In this document: positions 1 through 7,313 of the stretch, piece by piece
How the letters are laid out: each line of letters starts with the position of its first letter
How positions within the stretch are numbered: position 1 is the first letter of the stretch
Virus record (IMG/VR): IMGVR_UViG_3300033149_004666
Span: 1-30,841 of that record
Reading direction: 5' to 3' (one strand)
DNA from: a virus
Length of the DNA stretch: 30,841 bases
The notes under the pieces: generated by a model
Seen by the model: only the letters and a program-made list of their open reading frames with translations
Databases searched by the model: none
Told to the model about the DNA's origin: nothing
Made by a program: the position numbers and the translations under genes

Positions 1-1
1 C

Positions 2-451
2 TATATCGACCGATCACTCTATTTCTACCAGAAATGCCCCAAAAACAGAGGTTGGTTTTTCTGTACCCATAAGGAAATTGTCGAGGTATTGGGCATTAAA
101 GAGTATTCGGTAAGGAAGAATAAGAACACTCTTAAAGAAATGGGGATCCTACAGATCAAAACCCGTGGAATGCCTGCTAAGGAATGGATGAAAATCAACA
201 CCGACGTGCTCTTAGAATTCGTAGGTCAAGACCTTTTGCCGACTAAAGGGCAAGACCTTTTGCCGACTAAAGGGCAAGACCTTTTGCCGACTGTAGGTCA
301 TATATATAAGAAGACTTTAAATAATAAGACTTCGAATAATAGTAATATAGACCCCCAGAAAATGCTTGAACACTTCCCTACATCCTATCAACAAGAGTTC
401 GTGATTTCATCCTACATCGAAAACAGATCAAAAAACCCCTCACCCCTATAG
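2..451 (+). CDS. Replication initiator (lambda O-like winged-helix), N-terminal part, 5' end outside window
   Basis: The frame is open from base 2, so the true start lies upstream; the first ATG at 89 is not the likely start because the codons before it read sensibly (YIDRSLYFYQKCPKNRG). The N-terminal part looks like a helix-turn-helix DNA-binding domain (HKEIVEVLGIKEYSVRKNKN, then a 'wing' rich in K/T). It is followed by three copies of the octapeptide GQDLLPTK and an Asn/Thr/Ser-rich linker. The frame stops at 449-451, but the expected C-terminal domain continues in another frame to 660. The gene precedes a DnaC-type loader and a DnaB-type helicase, which is the usual O/P-like phage arrangement. 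I infer that it binds the origin and recruits the loader. The repeats inside the gene are probably its binding sites. The name is from context and motif; the family call is moderately sure. Confidence 0.7.
   Translation, partial: YIDRSLYFYQKCPKNRGWFFCTHKEIVEVLGIKEYSVRKNKNTLKEMGILQIKTRGMPAKEWMKINTDVLLEFVGQDLLPTKGQDLLPTKGQDLLPTVGHIYKKTLNNKTSNNSNIDPQKMLEHFPTSYQQEFVISSYIENRSKNPSPL
224..295 (+). repeat. Three tandem 24-bp iterons inside the initiator gene
   Basis: Three directly adjacent 24-bp units start at 224, 248 and 272, and a broken fourth begins at 296 (GGTCA). Units 2 and 3 are identical except for the last three bases; unit 1 differs from unit 2 by one base (GGT for GGG). Units 2 and 3 hold the interrupted palindrome GGCAA-N6-TTGCC. 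Because 24 is a multiple of three the repeats also encode the octapeptide GQDLLPTK three times. In-frame iterons within an initiator gene are the arrangement of the lambda origin. Confidence 0.9.
224..352. other. Candidate phage replication origin (iterons plus AT-rich unwinding tract)
   Basis: The iterons at 224-295 are followed at 299-352 by a very AT-rich stretch (for example TATATATAAG, TTTAAATAATAAG, AATAATAGTAATATAG), much richer in A+T than the flanking genes. Iterons followed by an easily melted tract, both inside the initiator gene and just upstream of loader and helicase genes, reproduce the lambda ori layout. Direct proof of origin activity is not possible from sequence. Confidence 0.55.
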
Positions 452-660
452 CCCTAAAGAGACTGTGTCGTAAGCTCAGGAAATATGACCTTCCTACCTG
501 TACAGAGGCCTTGTCCTTGTCGGTGGAGAATGGATGGACCGGGGTGTTTCCGGAGTCAATAAAGAAGTCGGGTTCGAACAACGAAAGCGGAAGCCACCAC
601 TTCCAATCTGCTCTCACCTACCCAGAGGGGGAGCCCTTTGATCCGACCTCGGATGATTAG
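370..660 (+). pseudogene. C-terminal domain of the replication initiator in a shifted frame
   Basis: In the frame that opens at 370 and ends with TAG at 658-660, the translation reads DFILHRKQIKKPLTPIALKR followed by a helical stretch and ENGWTGVFPES. This matches the usual C-terminal domain of phage winged-helix initiators (a basic KKPLT motif, then E..ENGW.G.FP). There is no plausible start codon or ribosome binding site for it, and it overlaps the preceding frame by about 80 bases, so it is best read as the continuation of the initiator after a -1 frame change near 370-400. A natural frameshift mutation, a sequencing error or recoding could all explain it. An AGGAGG for the next gene lies right at its end. 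Confidence 0.6.
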
Positions 661-669
661 GAGGATCCG

Positions 670-1338
670 ATGAAGAAATGCGATGAATGCGGAATGGAGT
701 ACGAACACCCCAGACATTGCGAGTTCTGTGCGAGGCGAAATCAGTGGGATCGTCATGTGAAAGGACCTTTCTTAGAAAGTCTCTTCTCGCCACGGATCGT
801 GAGGGACCTTGCCTTGGTCTCTATCCCCGGGGGCAAGCTGAAACAGGACCTCGAATGGGTCTCGAAGACATCGGGAGGTTTGTACATCCACGGCCCCGTG
901 GGATCGGGCAAGACCCTGTACGCCGCCGCCTTAACGGCCTACGCGGCCGAGCATAGTTTTGTGGTCAAGGACGAGGGGTGGAAGACCTTCTCCTTTATCC
1001 CCGTGTCTCAGTTATTGTTCGATATCAAGTCCACCTTTGGCCACGACCGAGATCTGGATGAATCCTCCATCGTTGACGAGTATAGTGAATGCGATTGGTT
1101 GGTCTTGGATGACCTTGGGGCGGAGAGGGCTAGTGAGTGGACCTTCCAGACCCTTTATTTGATAATCAACCGAAGGTATGAATCTTTGCGGACGACCCTG
1201 TTCACTTCTAATCTGTCCTTGACTTCCTTGGCTCAGAAGCTCCAGGATGATCGGATCGTTTCCCGGATTATGTCTATGTGCCGGACCCGTTCCTTTCGAC
1301 AGACTCTGCGAAAGCCCATAGGTGATGTCAATGAGTGA
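670..1338 (+). CDS. dnaC: DnaC/IstB-type AAA+ helicase loader
   Basis: This 222-residue protein should load the adjacent DnaB-type helicase onto DNA. Four cysteines near the N-terminus (C4, C7, C17, C20) form a likely zinc-binding site, as in many DnaC/DnaI loaders. A Walker A motif, GPVGSGKT, lies at 75-82, a Walker B motif, WLVLDDLGAE, at about 143-152, a sensor-1-like TSN at 179-181 and an arginine-finger region (DRIVSRIM) near 190. The length fits the DnaC/IstB family. The start is an ATG eight bases after a TAGGAGG. It ends with an overlap into the helicase gene, which suggests translational coupling. The motifs are unmistakable; only the choice between DnaC, DnaI and IstB subfamily naming is open, and the helicase neighbour favours a loader. 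Confidence 0.9.
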   Translation: MKKCDECGMEYEHPRHCEFCARRNQWDRHVKGPFLESLFSPRIVRDLALVSIPGGKLKQDLEWVSKTSGGLYIHGPVGSGKTLYAAALTAYAAEHSFVVKDEGWKTFSFIPVSQLLFDIKSTFGHDRDLDESSIVDEYSECDWLVLDDLGAERASEWTFQTLYLIINRRYESLRTTLFTSNLSLTSLAQKLQDDRIVSRIMSMCRTRSFRQTLRKPIGDVNE

Positions 1339-3022
1339 TTTCATAGAACGCCGCATCGCAATCGGGACTATCGTCTCCACGGAATATCTGAGGCGGTTTC
1401 TGCCTTTGTACCGCAGTGAGTACATCGAGGCGGATTCGGTTCGCATTATCATCGGTTGGTGTCAGGAGCATTTCGAAAGTTACCAACAGGCCCCGGGTAA
1501 GGACATAGAATCCATCTTTCGCAGGCACATAAAATCTCTGCCCGAAGACAAGATGGAACGGATCGAGAGGATCCTACAGAGTTTGTCCGACGAGTTTTCC
1601 CGGGATAAGTTCAACGCTCAATATCTGTTGGATGAGACGGAGAAATATTTTCGGTCCCAATATCTTGAGGACCACATCGAGTCTATCCAGCAGGCCCTTT
1701 CCGATGGGGATATATCGGAGGCGGACAATCTGGCAAATAGCTATCAATTCGCGGGGGTACCCGATTCCCAGACGGTGGACCCTCTGGTGGAAGACGGAGG
1801 GGAATTGGTGGAACGGGTTTTCGCTGAATCCGCGGAATCCCTGGTCAAGTTTCCGGGGGCTCTCGGCCAGTTCTGGAATGCGGAGATGACGCGGGATGCT
1901 TTTGTGGGTATCATGGCCCCGGAGAAGAGGGGAAAGAGTTGGATGTTGATGGAGTTCGTCTTCCGGGCCGCTCGCTCCGGCAATAACGTAGCCTTGTTCC
2001 AAGCGGGAGACATGTCCGAGATTCAGCAATTGCGCCGAATGTACGTTTACCTTGCCCGCAAGAGTTATCGGAAAAAATACTGTGGGTCGATCTTGATCCC
2101 TGTTCTGGATTGCGAGAAGAACCAAAAGGATTCTTGTATGAGGGAAGAGAGGGAGTGCGATTTCGGTCTGCCTTTTCAAGGGGACCAAGACATCTTTTCT
2201 ACCCCCTTTGACAAAATAATCGAATGGTCCAAAGAGCTGGACGACTACCGCCCTTGTCGTAACTGTAAAGGGGGGTTTGAGGGGTCTTTCTGGTTTACGG
2301 AGCGCCCGCCTTGCCGCCCCCTCTCCTCCCGTCAGGCTTACCGTAAAAGCCAAAAAATGCTCCGCACCTATGGCCATCGAATTCGGATATCGACTTGGAG
2401 TAACAGAACCTTGTCCGTCCAGGGGATTGAGCAACAATTGGATTCTTGGGAGCATCAGGAGGAGTTCGTCCCCGATGTGATTGTCATTGATTACGCTGAT
2501 TTATTGGTACCGAGCACGAGGATAGATTTTCGTCACCAGCAGAATTTCATCTGGATGGATCTCCGGGGGCTCTCTCAAAAAAGACACTGTCTCGTCGTCA
2601 CTGCCACTCAGGCGGACGCGCAGAGTTACGACCAGAACCGTCTAAAACTGTCCAATTTCAGCGAAGACAAAAGAAAGTACGGCCACGTAACGGCCATGTA
2701 TGGGCTTAACCAGACGTGGGAAGAGAAAAGGAAAGGGATCATGAGGATAAACCAATTGGTCGTGCGCGAAGACGACTTTGATATCAGTAATGAAGTCCAC
2801 GTGTTACAGCGTCTTCAGATTGGACGGCCTTTTATTGGATCTTTTTTCCGTATCAAAACATCGAGGCTAACTGAACAAGGAGGATACAATGACCGAAGGA
2901 AAGAGCAATGTCAAGACGATCAAGGAATACTTCGAGTCGGGCCCCTGGGGCCGGAAGGTCGATCTCAAGGAACTCAAGGCCCTGGATCCCCAGGAGAGAG
3001 CATCCCTCGGGGCCATGTGTGA
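1331..3022 (+). CDS. dnaB: DnaB-like replicative helicase with a cysteine-rich insertion
   Basis: The protein is the likely replicative hexameric helicase. The N-terminal part (to about residue 170) is helical, as in the DnaB N-domain. A Walker A-like motif APEKRGKS lies at 196-203, with Ala replacing the first Gly, and Walker B is VIVIDYAD at 383-390. Between them lies an insertion of about 100 residues with seven cysteines (251, 261, 269, 276, 309, 312, 328), including a CRNC pair, suggesting one or two zinc sites. Start choice: ATG 1331 sits six bases after AGGTG; GTG 1322 and ATG 1325 are alternatives. The helicase-like sequence ends near 2870. The last 45 or so codons are Gly/Pro-rich and run out of frame over the next gene, so they may be read-through of a lost stop codon. 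Confidence 0.85.
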   Translation: MSDFIERRIAIGTIVSTEYLRRFLPLYRSEYIEADSVRIIIGWCQEHFESYQQAPGKDIESIFRRHIKSLPEDKMERIERILQSLSDEFSRDKFNAQYLLDETEKYFRSQYLEDHIESIQQALSDGDISEADNLANSYQFAGVPDSQTVDPLVEDGGELVERVFAESAESLVKFPGALGQFWNAEMTRDAFVGIMAPEKRGKSWMLMEFVFRAARSGNNVALFQAGDMSEIQQLRRMYVYLARKSYRKKYCGSILIPVLDCEKNQKDSCMREERECDFGLPFQGDQDIFSTPFDKIIEWSKELDDYRPCRNCKGGFEGSFWFTERPPCRPLSSRQAYRKSQKMLRTYGHRIRISTWSNRTLSVQGIEQQLDSWEHQEEFVPDVIVIDYADLLVPSTRIDFRHQQNFIWMDLRGLSQKRHCLVVTATQADAQSYDQNRLKLSNFSEDKRKYGHVTAMYGLNQTWEEKRKGIMRINQLVVREDDFDISNEVHVLQRLQIGRPFIGSFFRIKTSRLTEQGGYNDRRKEQCQDDQGILRVGPLGPEGRSQGTQGPGSPGESIPRGHV

Positions 3023-3050
3023 AGAGGCCCTGGAAAAGGGATGGAAGTGA
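2889..3050 (+). CDS. Small conserved-type phage protein, 53 aa, unknown function
   Basis: A 53-residue ORF beginning MTEGKSNVKTIKEYFESG and ending EEALEKGWK. Its ATG follows AAGGAGG at 2877-2883 with a five-base gap, the strongest translation signal in the area, which makes it more believable than the overlapping tail of the helicase frame. Short phage proteins with a KTIKEYF...G.R.V...E.K.L layout occur beside replication genes, but I know no function for them. It is mostly helical and charged, with no membrane segment or cysteine pair. Confidence 0.75.
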   Translation: MTEGKSNVKTIKEYFESGPWGRKVDLKELKALDPQERASLGAMCEEALEKGWK

Positions 3051-3090
3051 TGTTTCAGCCTGTGCGTCTAAGGAGGATACGAAACTACAA

Positions 3091-3501
3091 ATGCCAGCCA
3101 TAATAATACAACATGATCCCGATCCAAGAAAGATGGTAGCCGAGATTCTCAGGTCGATCCCCTGCCTGGAGTACTGGTCGGACGATGCTTTGAGAAAGCT
3201 GTATAAGGGGTCTTTCCTTTTGGTTCGAGACCATATCCACACTCTGGAAAGGGAAGGGATCAAGGTCAAGAAATCCTCCTTTTCCCGAAGAATGGGCCAA
3301 GTCCTGAGAAGCAGGGTTCCGCAGCCTGTCAGGTCGATTTTTGAGGAGATTCTATCTGTAGAAAAACTTTCGGTTCTTCATGGGTATGGTCTTTCCAATC
3401 GTTTTGGCGACCGGCTTTATGGAAATCCAGAGAAGCAGAGTATCGTCGAGATCTTGCCATCTCCTCAGAGAACCTACTACAGTAAGAAAGGAACGAAATA
3501 A
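3091..3501 (+). CDS. Hypothetical protein, 136 aa
   Basis: I do not recognise this protein. It starts MPAIIIQHDPDPRKMVAEIL and is a soluble, basic, mostly helical protein with RMGQVLRSRVPQPVRSIFEE in the middle. The ATG at 3091 is preceded by AGGAGG at 3071-3076, an unusually long gap of 14 bases. The same frame is open further upstream to 2908, but that part is an arginine/serine-rich shadow of the neighbouring gene and has no ribosome binding site, so I prefer 3091. It ends by sharing one base with the QueD-like gene (TAATG), so the two are probably co-translated. Its position between replication genes and QueD gives no clear functional hint. Confidence 0.7.
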   Translation: MPAIIIQHDPDPRKMVAEILRSIPCLEYWSDDALRKLYKGSFLLVRDHIHTLEREGIKVKKSSFSRRMGQVLRSRVPQPVRSIFEEILSVEKLSVLHGYGLSNRFGDRLYGNPEKQSIVEILPSPQRTYYSKKGTK

Positions 3502-3851
3502 TGCTCACAGTCACGCGAGTTTTTTGGTTCGAAGCAGCCCATCGTCTCGATGGATACCCTGGGAATTGCCGGAATCTCCACGGACATTCCTACAAGGTGG
3601 AGGTGGAAGTAGGACCGACTCGACTGAATGCCCCTCCTCTACCTTCGATGGTTGTGGATCTGGCTGACCTCAAGAAAGTCGTTCAGCTTGTGATTGATAA
3701 GCTGGATCATTCCTTTCTCAATAGTATTCTGCTCGAACCTACTGTAGAGAATCTTTGTATCTTTATCAAAGATAGTCTTGCACTGGATCTGAATGTGGTT
3801 CGTGTTCGTGTATGGGAGACCCATAGCAGTTATGCCGAATGGAGAAGGTAA
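3501..3851 (+). CDS. queD: 6-carboxytetrahydropterin synthase (QueD/PTPS family)
   Basis: QueD converts 7,8-dihydroneopterin triphosphate to 6-carboxy-tetrahydropterin, an early step toward preQ0 and 7-deazaguanine bases. The 116-residue length is normal for the family. Recognisable features are the zinc histidines in FEAAHRL and NLHGHSY, the preceding cysteine in NCRNLHGH, the VDLADLKK segment, LDHSFLN, PTVENL and the terminal VRVWET..SYAEW with the conserved glutamate. All catalytic elements I expect seem present, so the gene looks intact. It shares the TAATG junction with the following queE remnant. In phages this pathway can supply modified tRNA or 7-deazaguanine DNA bases. FolE, QueC and a DpdA-type transglycosylase are not visible in this window. 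Confidence 0.9.
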   Translation: MLTVTRVFWFEAAHRLDGYPGNCRNLHGHSYKVEVEVGPTRLNAPPLPSMVVDLADLKKVVQLVIDKLDHSFLNSILLEPTVENLCIFIKDSLALDLNVVRVRVWETHSSYAEWRR

Positions 3852-4066
3852 TGGACATCTACATCAAAGAAATATTCCAGTCCATCAGTGGCGAGATTGG
3901 TGAGGCCCTTCTGGCTCAGAGGAACTACACTGGACATCCTCGCATTGCTATGTCCCCGGTTTACGGAAAACTAGATCCGAAGGAATTGTTTAGTTGGATT
4001 GTGGAAGTAGGTCAATTCCATATAATCCTTAATTTGCAGATCCATAAGGTGTTTGGATTTGCATAG
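3851..4066 (+). pseudogene. queE: queE remnant (7-carboxy-7-deazaguanine synthase, radical SAM core deleted)
   Basis: The first ~15 residues, IYIKEIFQSISGE, match the QueE N-terminus (EIFxSIQGEG). The last 40 or so, SPVYGKLDPKELFSWIVE through LNLQIHKVFGFA, match the QueE C-terminus (SPV.G.LDP..LA.WIL...LQLHK). The middle is absent, including the CxxxCxxC cluster motif, and the protein has 71 residues instead of 200 or more. An in-frame internal deletion is the simplest explanation, so this product cannot be a radical SAM enzyme. GGAG at 3841-3844 places the start at ATG 3851 rather than 3839. The family call rests on both ends fitting in the right order next to an intact QueD. Confidence 0.7.
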
Positions 4067-4099
4067 GCGCAACATCTAACCAAGAAGAAGGAGGAGAAA

Positions 4100-4795
4100 A
4101 TGGATAGGGAGAAATTGGTGAAAGTCGCCAAGGAGATGAACGAAGTGATGGGCCTGGATCCGGCCATTGACCTGGACCTCGAAGAGGATGAGCTGTATGA
4201 ACTCGTTCTCGAATCGGTCGGAATGGTGGAGCCCGATGATGAATTTTCCGACGAGGTTTGGGAAATTATCAATGACATCGAGGCGGGTGCGGGCAAGCCC
4301 GCCGCCGAACCCGAGCCCAAGAAAGAAGAGAAGGTAGATTTGGCCAAGCTGGTGGGGAACGCCAAGAAGCTCAAAGATCTCAAAGCCCTGGTCGAATCCC
4401 ACGATGAGTTCGCCCCCCTTCGGGACAATCTGGATTCCTATTCGGGACTCCATGGCCCTCGCAAACTCAAAGAAGACATGCTTCGGAAGATCGAAACCAA
4501 AGGGGCCCCCTCCCCCCCGACAGCTTCGGCGAAAAAAAGCTCCTTTCCCGGGACTTCTGCCGGAACGGGACAAAAAAAGAAGTACACTCGAATTATGTCC
4601 GTTTGTGATGTCTTGAAGAAAGGGGGAATTTCTGAGGGGGACCTCGCTAAGGAAGCGGACCTTTTGTATTCTTCCAAGGGACGGGGGAAAGAGAATCTGA
4701 AAGAGTCCCGGTATTTCTGCAAGAGAATCGTGTCTTCCTTGAGATATTTGGGGTATCTCCGGGAAGAGGACGGAAAGTTGTTTTTGGATCGGTAA
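4100..4795 (+). CDS. Acidic protein with C-terminal winged-helix-like domain, unknown function
   Basis: A 231-residue protein of unknown function. The first 75 residues are strongly acidic (for example DLDLEEDELYELV and EPDDEFSDEVWEIIND). An Ala/Pro/Lys linker and a middle helical part follow (about 80-135), then a Ser/Pro/Gly-rich linker. The last 75 residues look like a winged-helix fold: TRIMSVCDVLKKGGISEGDL, a helix containing LKESRYFCKRIVSSLRYLGY, and a hairpin LREEDGKLFLDR. Acidic tail plus wHTH suggests a DNA- or protein-interaction partner, possibly a regulator, but that is inference. The ATG follows AAGGAGGAG with a short gap. It ends one base before the first radical SAM gene. Confidence 0.8.
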   Translation: MDREKLVKVAKEMNEVMGLDPAIDLDLEEDELYELVLESVGMVEPDDEFSDEVWEIINDIEAGAGKPAAEPEPKKEEKVDLAKLVGNAKKLKDLKALVESHDEFAPLRDNLDSYSGLHGPRKLKEDMLRKIETKGAPSPPTASAKKSSFPGTSAGTGQKKKYTRIMSVCDVLKKGGISEGDLAKEADLLYSSKGRGKENLKESRYFCKRIVSSLRYLGYLREEDGKLFLDR

Positions 4796-4796
4796 G

Positions 4797-5888
4797 ATGA
4801 AAAAAAGGTTGAAAAACGCATTGACAGTACGGGGGGACAGTTTGTATTGCCCCCTCAGTCTGTCTTTGGATTCTTATTGGAATTGTTTGAACGATTGTTG
4901 GCACTGTTGGTTGAGGAAGTTGAATTATGTTTGGGGACAAGATCTTCGCCCGGCCGATCCACAACAAGTGGAAAGAAAATTGGTGAACGGATTGAAAAAC
5001 CGAAATCCTCGGACCAGTTTGGCTTGGGCCTTGAAGCAAAAAAAGACTATTCGATTTGGGAACAAATCAGATCCCTTTCAGAAGGCGGAAAGACGGCATC
5101 GAGTGTCCCAAGAACTGATTCGGATTCTATTGGATTTGGATTGGGAATTCGTGGTACAGACCATGTGTTCTGAGATTCTCATGGATTATTCCGAGGATTT
5201 GGTCCGATCGAAGGAGGGGTGGATATTTCAACCTATCATTTCCCCCGGGGCGGAGGACGATTGGGAAATATTGGAGCGAAGAAGGACCACCCCCATAGAT
5301 CTCCGATTTAAACATTTGTCTTTTTTTAAAAAAAGAGGGGTCCGCGTAGCTGTCAACGGGGAACCTTTCATCCCGGGCTATCATACAACGAAACAATTCG
5401 AAGACCTTGTGAAACGGTTGAAGTCAGGGGGGATAAAAAACTACAACACTTATAATTTTCATTTCAACGATTTCGTTGCGAAGAGACTCCATTCGATTGG
5501 CGTCGATATCCTTAAAATTTGGGAATACAATCAAGACAGAAAATGGAAGTCTATTCAACAAAAGTTGATAGACATATGTAAGAAATATGATATCATTCTC
5601 GGGTGTCCCGATTTTGTTAATTCCGGAAAAGACTACCTCCAGCCCACAAACACTTGTTGCGGAATAGACGTAAGGAACCCTACTACGTTCAACACTCATC
5701 ATTTCAAAAAGGCTTTTCAAGAAGGGCTCCCCCCAGATCGAATTTTGGAACGTTGTTGGGACCATATAGGGGATTTCGAAGATGGGAAAGCTGTCCTTTT
5801 TGGGGAATCGGAGGAGATGTATACGATGAAAGATGCCGGTTTCTCGGTTCCTCGGTCGAAGGACGACAAGGTCGGGTTTTTCCTGTAG
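4797..5888 (+). CDS. Radical SAM enzyme 1 (distantly spore photoproduct lyase-like)
   Basis: A 363-residue radical SAM protein. The cluster motif is C30-x3-C34-x2-C37 (NCLNDCWHCWLRK), which should bind the [4Fe-4S] cluster that cleaves S-adenosylmethionine; C18 lies just before it. Further on come a GNKSDPFQ..E segment, like the NTDPYQ..E element of spore photoproduct lyase-type proteins, and FVVQTMCSEILMDY, FQPIISPG and GVRVAVNGEPFIPG, which fit successive strands of a partial TIM barrel. Later cysteines (NTCCGID) might bind an auxiliary cluster. The substrate is unknown. It is the first of two radical SAM genes followed by a transferase-like gene and a DNA methyltransferase, so nucleic-acid modification or repair is a plausible role. 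Upstream SD is weak (GGTAAG). Confidence 0.85.
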   Translation: MKKRLKNALTVRGDSLYCPLSLSLDSYWNCLNDCWHCWLRKLNYVWGQDLRPADPQQVERKLVNGLKNRNPRTSLAWALKQKKTIRFGNKSDPFQKAERRHRVSQELIRILLDLDWEFVVQTMCSEILMDYSEDLVRSKEGWIFQPIISPGAEDDWEILERRRTTPIDLRFKHLSFFKKRGVRVAVNGEPFIPGYHTTKQFEDLVKRLKSGGIKNYNTYNFHFNDFVAKRLHSIGVDILKIWEYNQDRKWKSIQQKLIDICKKYDIILGCPDFVNSGKDYLQPTNTCCGIDVRNPTTFNTHHFKKAFQEGLPPDRILERCWDHIGDFEDGKAVLFGESEEMYTMKDAGFSVPRSKDDKVGFFL

Positions 5889-5909
5889 ATTGAAAAGAGG
5901 AAAATAATA

Positions 5910-7313
5910 ATGGATTATTGGGAAGTGAGAAAAAGGGCGTCGAAGATAATCCCCCGATTAACCCTATTGGTGAGGGGGGAAAAGAGTGAAGATTATGTGA
6001 AGGAGAAAGGACGAAAGGCGAATTATTCTCAGTTCGATCTTATTCAAGGGAAGTGGGAAAGCAAAAAGAGACTCCTCAATCCCAAAGAGATAAACTCCTT
6101 TTTGGAGATATCAGTAAGAGCAGCCGCGTGTCCTCTGCCTTTCAACATGGATATTTGGGATGGGCTAGTCTGTCCCTTTAATTGTATCTATTGTTATGCT
6201 AATTATTTTCGGGCATCTTTGTATACTTCTTTTTTCGATAATTCTAAGGCAATTGGTTTAAGGCACTGTAACCCTGATTTTTACCGACGAGAAATGGACA
6301 AAATGCTGTATCTTCGGGAGTTGCCCAAAGAGAAAAAAGAGAGTCTCTCGGGGATCAGAAAGGCCTTCTCTTTGGAGATTCCAGTTAGAATGGGCATTCG
6401 GTTCGAGGATTTTTTGCACGTGGAAAGATCTAAAAAGGTAAGTTTGGCGATGATAAAATATTTGTCCGAAATAAATTATCCTCTCATGATAAACACCAAA
6501 TCGGACGTTGTGGGGGAAGAAGAATATGTAGAGGCCCTGTCTTCGATTTCCTCGGGGGCGGCGGTTCACGTAACTGCCCTTACTTCGGACGAAGGCCTTG
6601 TCCGAAAAATAGAACCAGGGGCGCCTTCTTACAAGAAACGGTTAACAGCTATTCGTAATTTGACCCAGGCGGGGGTTCGCGTGGTGGCGCGGATAGAACC
6701 TTATTTGATATTTTTGGTGGATGATCCGGGCAAAGTGGAAGAATACATCGAGACTATGTGGGAGGCCGGGGTCCGCAACATAACTTTCGACACTTATTCT
6801 TATACAGCCATGAGTTCCGGGATTCGGACTTCTTTTCTCAATCGGGACATAGATTATGACCGGTTGTGTCTTTTGGGTTGCGATAGCCAGTTGTTGGGGT
6901 CGTTGTTGTTGGGTCGGTTCATGGAATTATTTAGAAATCGAGGATTTTCTTGTTCCACTTTCGACATGGGGAATGTCCCGAATAACGATCAATCTGTTTG
7001 TTGTGAGGTGGGCGATTGGTTTTCGGGGGGGTTCAATTATGGGTGCTCGGTGATGGCTGCCCGTTTTGTAAAGGAGAGGAAGGGCCCTGTCTCATGGAAA
7101 GACTTTTTTGATTATGTTAAGGACAGAGGGGGGTTTTTGTCCCCGTCATTGGAGGTCGAAGTCCATAGACAGTGGAATTTAGGGGGGAACTCTGCCTATA
7201 GCCATGGTTGGGCTTCGGGGATGGTCCCCTGCGGTTGGGACGAATTCGGGTTGATTTGGAGGTGGGAAGACACGCTCGATTCCCGCAAAGATCTTTTGGA
7301 GGATTTGGTATGA
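5910..7313 (+). CDS. Radical SAM enzyme 2 (SplB/Rv2578c-like)
   Basis: A 467-residue radical SAM protein with a canonical cluster motif C88-PFN-C92-IY-C95-Y, the CxxxCxYCY pattern typical of spore photoproduct lyase-like enzymes. An N-terminal extension of about 85 residues precedes the barrel; downstream strands include PVRMGIRFEDFLHVER, YPLMINTKSDVV, AAVHVTALTSD, VRVVARIEPYL and VRNITFDTYSY. A cysteine-containing tail (NDQSVCCEVGDW..GFNYGCSV) could hold another metal site. It differs clearly from the preceding radical SAM protein, so the two are not a simple recent duplication. An AGAGGAAA lies upstream of the ATG. It overlaps the next gene by ATGA. Substrate unknown; a DNA or nucleotide target is inferred from the neighbours only. 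Confidence 0.88.
   Translation: MDYWEVRKRASKIIPRLTLLVRGEKSEDYVKEKGRKANYSQFDLIQGKWESKKRLLNPKEINSFLEISVRAAACPLPFNMDIWDGLVCPFNCIYCYANYFRASLYTSFFDNSKAIGLRHCNPDFYRREMDKMLYLRELPKEKKESLSGIRKAFSLEIPVRMGIRFEDFLHVERSKKVSLAMIKYLSEINYPLMINTKSDVVGEEEYVEALSSISSGAAVHVTALTSDEGLVRKIEPGAPSYKKRLTAIRNLTQAGVRVVARIEPYLIFLVDDPGKVEEYIETMWEAGVRNITFDTYSYTAMSSGIRTSFLNRDIDYDRLCLLGCDSQLLGSLLLGRFMELFRNRGFSCSTFDMGNVPNNDQSVCCEVGDWFSGGFNYGCSVMAARFVKERKGPVSWKDFFDYVKDRGGFLSPSLEVEVHRQWNLGGNSAYSHGWASGMVPCGWDEFGLIWRWEDTLDSRKDLLEDLV

Noticed and set aside
224-295. A CRISPR-like repeat array.
   Set aside because: The units abut with no spacers and are in-frame inside a gene; they are iterons or protein repeats.
430-436. A AAA AAC slippery heptamer at the end of the initiator's first frame, in the correct phase for a -1 ribosomal frameshift into the downstream frame.
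   Set aside because: The homology-like sequence of the second frame (DFILHRKQ) already begins upstream of the heptamer, near 403, so a shift at 430 would not make the expected protein. No convincing downstream hairpin or upstream SD was seen.
2908-3022. A collagen-like Gly-Pro tail on the helicase.
   Set aside because: It is the shadow of the well-supported 53-residue gene in a different frame.
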